The notes below the pieces were generated by a model that worked only from the letters and a program-made list of their open reading frames with translations, searched no databases and was not told the origin of the DNA. Shown here in pieces: positions 60,785 through 64,000 of a stretch of 64,000 bases of DNA. How positions within the stretch are numbered: the stretch's first letter is position 1; each line of letters starts with the position of its first letter. The position numbers and the translations under genes are program-made. Source of the stretch: K23-9 sp964460665 (lineage in GTDB: Bacteria; Planctomycetota; Planctomycetia; Pirellulales; Pirellulaceae); contig CAYWSL010000005.1 in assembly GCA_964460665.1 (NCBI GenBank), positions 20,030 to 84,029 of the forward strand, given 5' to 3'.

Positions 60785-61663
60785 TCACAGCGTTTTCAAG
60801 TGCTCGATGCTCTGCTGGATACTCTTGATCGGGTGCGGCGAGTGATCTTGTTCGACGTGGCAGATTTTGACGCCAGCTTCCTTGGCGACTTCGATGATTG
60901 GTTCCATGTCGATCACACCATCCCCCAACTCCTCGAACGCTTCCTTGGGAATGCCGCCGTACTCGGGTGTCTTCACGGACTTGTTCAAGTCCTTTAAGTG
61001 CAATTGCGACACGCGTCCTTTCAAGTCGCGCACCAACTTCACAGGATCCTTCCCGCCGACTTGGATCCAGAACACATCGACCTCGAAGTGCATGTCGGCC
61101 GAGAACTCATCGATCAAGACGTCGTAGCCTGTTTTGCCACCGTCCATCGGTTTGAACTCGAACGCATGATTGTGGTACGCCAGTTGGATGCCGGCTTTCT
61201 TCGCTTCTTCGGCGGCCTTGTTGCAGCGTTGGCAAAGCAGTTTGTAGTCATCCAAGTTGCGGCGATTCTTGTCGGCCAAGTACGGGATCACCAAGTGCTT
61301 CAATCCGATCTTGTTCGCCTTTTCAAGGATCTCGCCGAACGGCTGGACGCCTTTCTGGTCGGGGTTAACGACCGAGTCCCATTCGAAGTGGGTGGAATTC
61401 ACAGCCAAACCATTTTCTTTGGCCGCATCGATCATCGCATCCGCGTTGGGAAAGCCATAGCATTCGACTTGCTTGTAGCCGGCATCCGCGACGGCTTTGA
61501 TCGTACCGGCGACATCCTTCTTGATTTCATTCCGAAGCGTGTACAGCTGGATGCCGATTTCTTTTCGATAAACGTTGTCGGTATCCAAGGCGAATAGATT
61601 TTGTGGGCGGCAGATGATGGCGGACGCGGCAGCGCTCGCGGCAAGAAATTGACGACGTCTCAT
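60785..61663 (-). CDS. TAT-exported sugar phosphate isomerase/epimerase family protein
   Basis: The 292-residue product starts MRRRQFLAASAAASAIICRP, a twin-arginine leader. The mature part is a xylose-isomerase-like TIM barrel: GIQLYTLRNEIKKDVAGTIK, VNSTHFEWDSV, AYHNHAFEFKPMDG and HFEVDVFWIQVGGKDPVKLV, with the metal-binding His/Glu/Asp positions of the AP-endonuclease-2 superfamily. These enzymes isomerise or epimerise sugars or inositols; planctomycetes export many. It ends with a hairpin terminator, so it is probably monocistronic. The substrate cannot be inferred. Confidence 0.93.
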   Translation of the reverse strand: MRRRQFLAASAAASAIICRPQNLFALDTDNVYRKEIGIQLYTLRNEIKKDVAGTIKAVADAGYKQVECYGFPNADAMIDAAKENGLAVNSTHFEWDSVVNPDQKGVQPFGEILEKANKIGLKHLVIPYLADKNRRNLDDYKLLCQRCNKAAEEAKKAGIQLAYHNHAFEFKPMDGGKTGYDVLIDEFSADMHFEVDVFWIQVGGKDPVKLVRDLKGRVSQLHLKDLNKSVKTPEYGGIPKEAFEELGDGVIDMEPIIEVAKEAGVKICHVEQDHSPHPIKSIQQSIEHLKTL

Positions 61664-61901
61664 GGCTTTCTCCGAAAGTATCAGTGTGAATCGATACTAT
61701 AGCCGAAGGATACAGACAAGCGAACGGACTGATTGGCAACTAAGCTATGACTTTGCTCTGCTTTTGGCGTGGGTTTTCGCTGCAAGGCACCGTCGCGTGT
61801 CTATGTGGGCTCGCGTATCGTTACGTAACGCTGGGGGACTCAATCGGAGGGCGCTGTAGAATGGGGCTCGTGTTTCCATCCCAAGCGTTCAAGTTGTGCC
61901 C

Positions 61902-62633
61902 ATGATCGAAGACAGTTTACCGGCCGCGCCCAGCCAGACACCTGGCGAATCGCATCGTCTGATTCTTGTTGAAGATGACCGCGAACTGGCATCCATGGTC
62001 GCTGACTTTTTGTCGGCCAACGAGTTCGATGTTTCGATCTGCGGCAATGGACGTGAAGCGATCGGCGAAATCCTTACCGGTGGATTCGATGCTGTCTTGT
62101 TGGACATCGGACTACCCGAAGTTGACGGAATCACTGTTTGCCGAACCGTACGCGATCGCTTTACCGGGCCGATTGTGATGCTGACGGCGCGCGGCGACGA
62201 GGTCGATGAAATCCACTCGCTGGAAGTTGGCGCAGACGACTACATGGCAAAGCCCGTGCGACCACGTGCACTGTTGGCCAGGCTGCGAATGCACTTGCAA
62301 CGGTCCGAATCAAGCAAGACGCGGGGCTCAAAGATCGAAGTGGATGGGCTTACCATTGACTCGGGCGGACGGACCGTGATGTTGGACGGAACGCCGGTGG
62401 AACTGACGACGGCCGAGTTCGACTTGTTGTGGCTGCTGGCTGCAAGTGCCGGACAAGTCGTCCCACGTGAACAGATTTATCAAAGCTTGCTGGGACTGAA
62501 ATACGATGGTCTGGATCGATCGATTGACTTGCGTGTCTCTCGACTACGAAAAAAACTAGGCGACGACCCAGCCAGCCCCAGTCGTATCAAGTCGGTGCGT
62601 GGCGTCGGCTACATCCTTGCGAAAGAAACATGA
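61902..62633 (+). CDS. OmpR-family response regulator
   Basis: The 243-residue product has a receiver domain with phospho-acceptor Asp68, acidic pair Asp25-Asp26, VMLTARGD and YMAKPVRP Lys. Then comes a winged-helix DNA-binding domain (LTTAEFDLLWLLAASAGQVV, then RSIDLRVSRLRKKLGDD). An alternative GTG start lies two codons upstream. Its TGA overlaps the kinase ATG (ATGA), so the two are co-translated. It resembles RstA. The signal is unknown. Confidence 0.96.
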   Translation: MIEDSLPAAPSQTPGESHRLILVEDDRELASMVADFLSANEFDVSICGNGREAIGEILTGGFDAVLLDIGLPEVDGITVCRTVRDRFTGPIVMLTARGDEVDEIHSLEVGADDYMAKPVRPRALLARLRMHLQRSESSKTRGSKIEVDGLTIDSGGRTVMLDGTPVELTTAEFDLLWLLAASAGQVVPREQIYQSLLGLKYDGLDRSIDLRVSRLRKKLGDDPASPSRIKSVRGVGYILAKET

Positions 62634-63898
62634 CTCGATTATTCCTGCGACTGTACTTTGGCGTCGTGCTTATTTTGATCGCTTCGTGGGTCATCCTGGG
62701 TTACGTTTATCAAACGCGAACCGCCGAGAAGAATGTACGGACGATTGAACATGCGTTTGCTGGACCGGCGAAACATATTCGCGATGACTTAATCGAGCTT
62801 CCCAGACACGAAGCCGAGAAACGCTTTCTGGAGATTAAGTCGAAGTACGATTTCGACATGCGCGTCGTTAGCAAGAAAGAACGGTCGATTAGTGCCCCGA
62901 TGCTTGAGCGACTGCGCAGGGGAACGCCTGTGTTCTATCATGGAATGATCGAAACAGAGATCCCGAATTCAGATCTATTGTTGGAACTTGGCCCGCTTCC
63001 GCCGTTTGAACCACCAAGTCAGACCGAGCGAACGCTTGGTTTTGGCGCAATCTTTATGCTGGCGGCCATCGCCATTGCGATTTTGCTGCGTCCTGTCGCT
63101 GCCCAGTTGCAGACCGTGGAAAGAACGGCAACAGCGATTGCGTCGGGCGATCTTTCGGCACGTATCAAACGCAAACCCTGGCGACGTCAGCTTCCATTGG
63201 AAACGGCGTTTAACACGATGGCCGAGCGGACCGAAACGCTGGTCGAATCGCAACGCCAGTTGCTGCAAGCAGTCTCGCATGAACTGCGCACGCCGCTTGC
63301 ACGCATTCGGTTCGCAACAGATTTGGTCGAAACTTCAAGCACGCAGGTCGAACGGCAGCAACGGCTAGCGGCGGTTGACAAAGCCACGCAAGAACTGGAC
63401 GACTTGGTCGGCGAACTGCTAACGTATGCGCGGATGGAATCAGAGACTTCTGAAGACGATCAAGAGGCGATCGATATCGGCGAACTAGTCAGTGAACTTT
63501 TGGCATCGCGCGGACCGCTGCATCCATCCATTCAGTTTGCCGTCGCTCCCGAAAGTGAATTACCAAACGTGATAGCCGATCGCGGCAGCTTATCACGAGC
63601 GGTCGGGAATTTGCTAAGCAATGCAGGGCGACACGCACGGCAGCGAGTGCTGGTGACGACTAGCTACCAAGACAATCAACTGACCATTTGCGTTGACGAT
63701 GACGGCCCAGGAATCCCCCAAGCGGATCGCCAGCGGGTATTCGATCCCTTTGTCCGGCTGCAAGACGGCGAAGGGCGCGGCGCGGGACTCGGGTTGGCCT
63801 TGGTGCATCGCATTGCCACCGGGCACGGCGGTAACGTCATCGTCGACGAAAGCCCGCTGGGTGGAGCCCGTTTTGAACTGACGATTGCAGTGGGCTAA
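62630..63898 (+). CDS. Sensor histidine kinase
   Basis: The 422-residue partner of the response regulator has two membrane helices (~9-27 and ~137-153) around a ~105-residue periplasmic sensor domain. Then follow a HAMP-like linker, the HisKA box with His217 (AVSHELRTPLARI) and an ATPase domain with N-box LLSNAGRHAR, DDDGPGIP and GRGAGLGLALVH. It is organised like RstB/EnvZ-type kinases. The periplasmic part gives no recognisable ligand-binding fold. Confidence 0.95.
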   Translation: MTRLFLRLYFGVVLILIASWVILGYVYQTRTAEKNVRTIEHAFAGPAKHIRDDLIELPRHEAEKRFLEIKSKYDFDMRVVSKKERSISAPMLERLRRGTPVFYHGMIETEIPNSDLLLELGPLPPFEPPSQTERTLGFGAIFMLAAIAIAILLRPVAAQLQTVERTATAIASGDLSARIKRKPWRRQLPLETAFNTMAERTETLVESQRQLLQAVSHELRTPLARIRFATDLVETSSTQVERQQRLAAVDKATQELDDLVGELLTYARMESETSEDDQEAIDIGELVSELLASRGPLHPSIQFAVAPESELPNVIADRGSLSRAVGNLLSNAGRHARQRVLVTTSYQDNQLTICVDDDGPGIPQADRQRVFDPFVRLQDGEGRGAGLGLALVHRIATGHGGNVIVDESPLGGARFELTIAVG

Positions 63899-64000
63899 GT
63901 CTGTTGTCGTTGCCTGCGCAAGTTGGACACGCGTGACGAAAGGTGCAGGGCAAATCACTTTTTCAAGATGGGACGTCGCTGCAATTGATAACCCGATGCG

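Overview
The window looks like a chromosomal segment of a marine planctomycete of the Pirellulaceae (Rhodopirellula-like). This is inferred from gene content: a giant secreted PVC-type dehydrogenase with a CxxCH haem motif, an iduronate-sulfatase-type sulfatase, TAT-exported sugar isomerases, very long membrane and coiled-coil proteins, a DUF58/BatA/VWA operon, and moderate GC with long intergenic spaces. No rRNA, tRNA, CRISPR array, transposase or phage gene was recognised. Most genes are chromosomal housekeeping or envelope functions.

Layout. 1-1350: 5' part of a secretin-like protein that runs off the left edge (minus strand). 1825-5334: a small hypothetical protein, a rhomboid protease, dodecin, and an exported PQQ-type beta-propeller. 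5338-14471: a minus-strand run of glycerol kinase, a TAT-lipoprotein molybdopterin oxidoreductase with its 4Fe-4S partner, moeA, mobA, a carboxymuconolactone-decarboxylase-fold protein and a fused cobA-hemD; it joins molybdenum-cofactor and sirohaem synthesis to a Mo enzyme. 14613-25849: rpsT, a membrane protein, the 1627-residue PVC multidomain redox protein, a DegP/HtrA protease, a polytopic membrane protein, a zinc-independent-type bL36 gene (only 50 codons), and larC. 25856-31646: a J-domain/DUF5658 membrane protein, a sulfatase, an HNH-like protein, a small lipoprotein, an HU/IHF protein, and a four-S1-domain protein.

31896-41750: PspA, a zinc-ribbon membrane protein and a 2320-residue polytopic membrane protein form a co-directional cassette that I consider the most unusual locus. 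The giant protein appears to be built from about 17 degenerate units of roughly 110-150 residues. 42644-47056: a dihaem peroxidase fused to a PDZ domain, then hflK-hflC. 47103-60497: a 13.4-kb operon with overlapping or nearly abutting genes (DUF58, BatA-like, VWA/glutamine-amidotransferase-like, a ~2000-residue Gln-rich coiled-coil membrane protein, a cyclase-fold protein, a PIG-L deacetylase), notable for lacking the usual adjacent MoxR ATPase. 60785-63898: a sugar-phosphate isomerase family protein and an OmpR/histidine-kinase two-component pair.

The sequence contains six runs of exactly 100 N. Every one is bordered on both sides by the same short repeat. Four lie outside genes and two are in-frame inside coding regions. 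They look like placeholders for minisatellite arrays (or, for the first, a contig-end overlap) that were not resolved, so the lengths of those arrays and of the two proteins are unknown.
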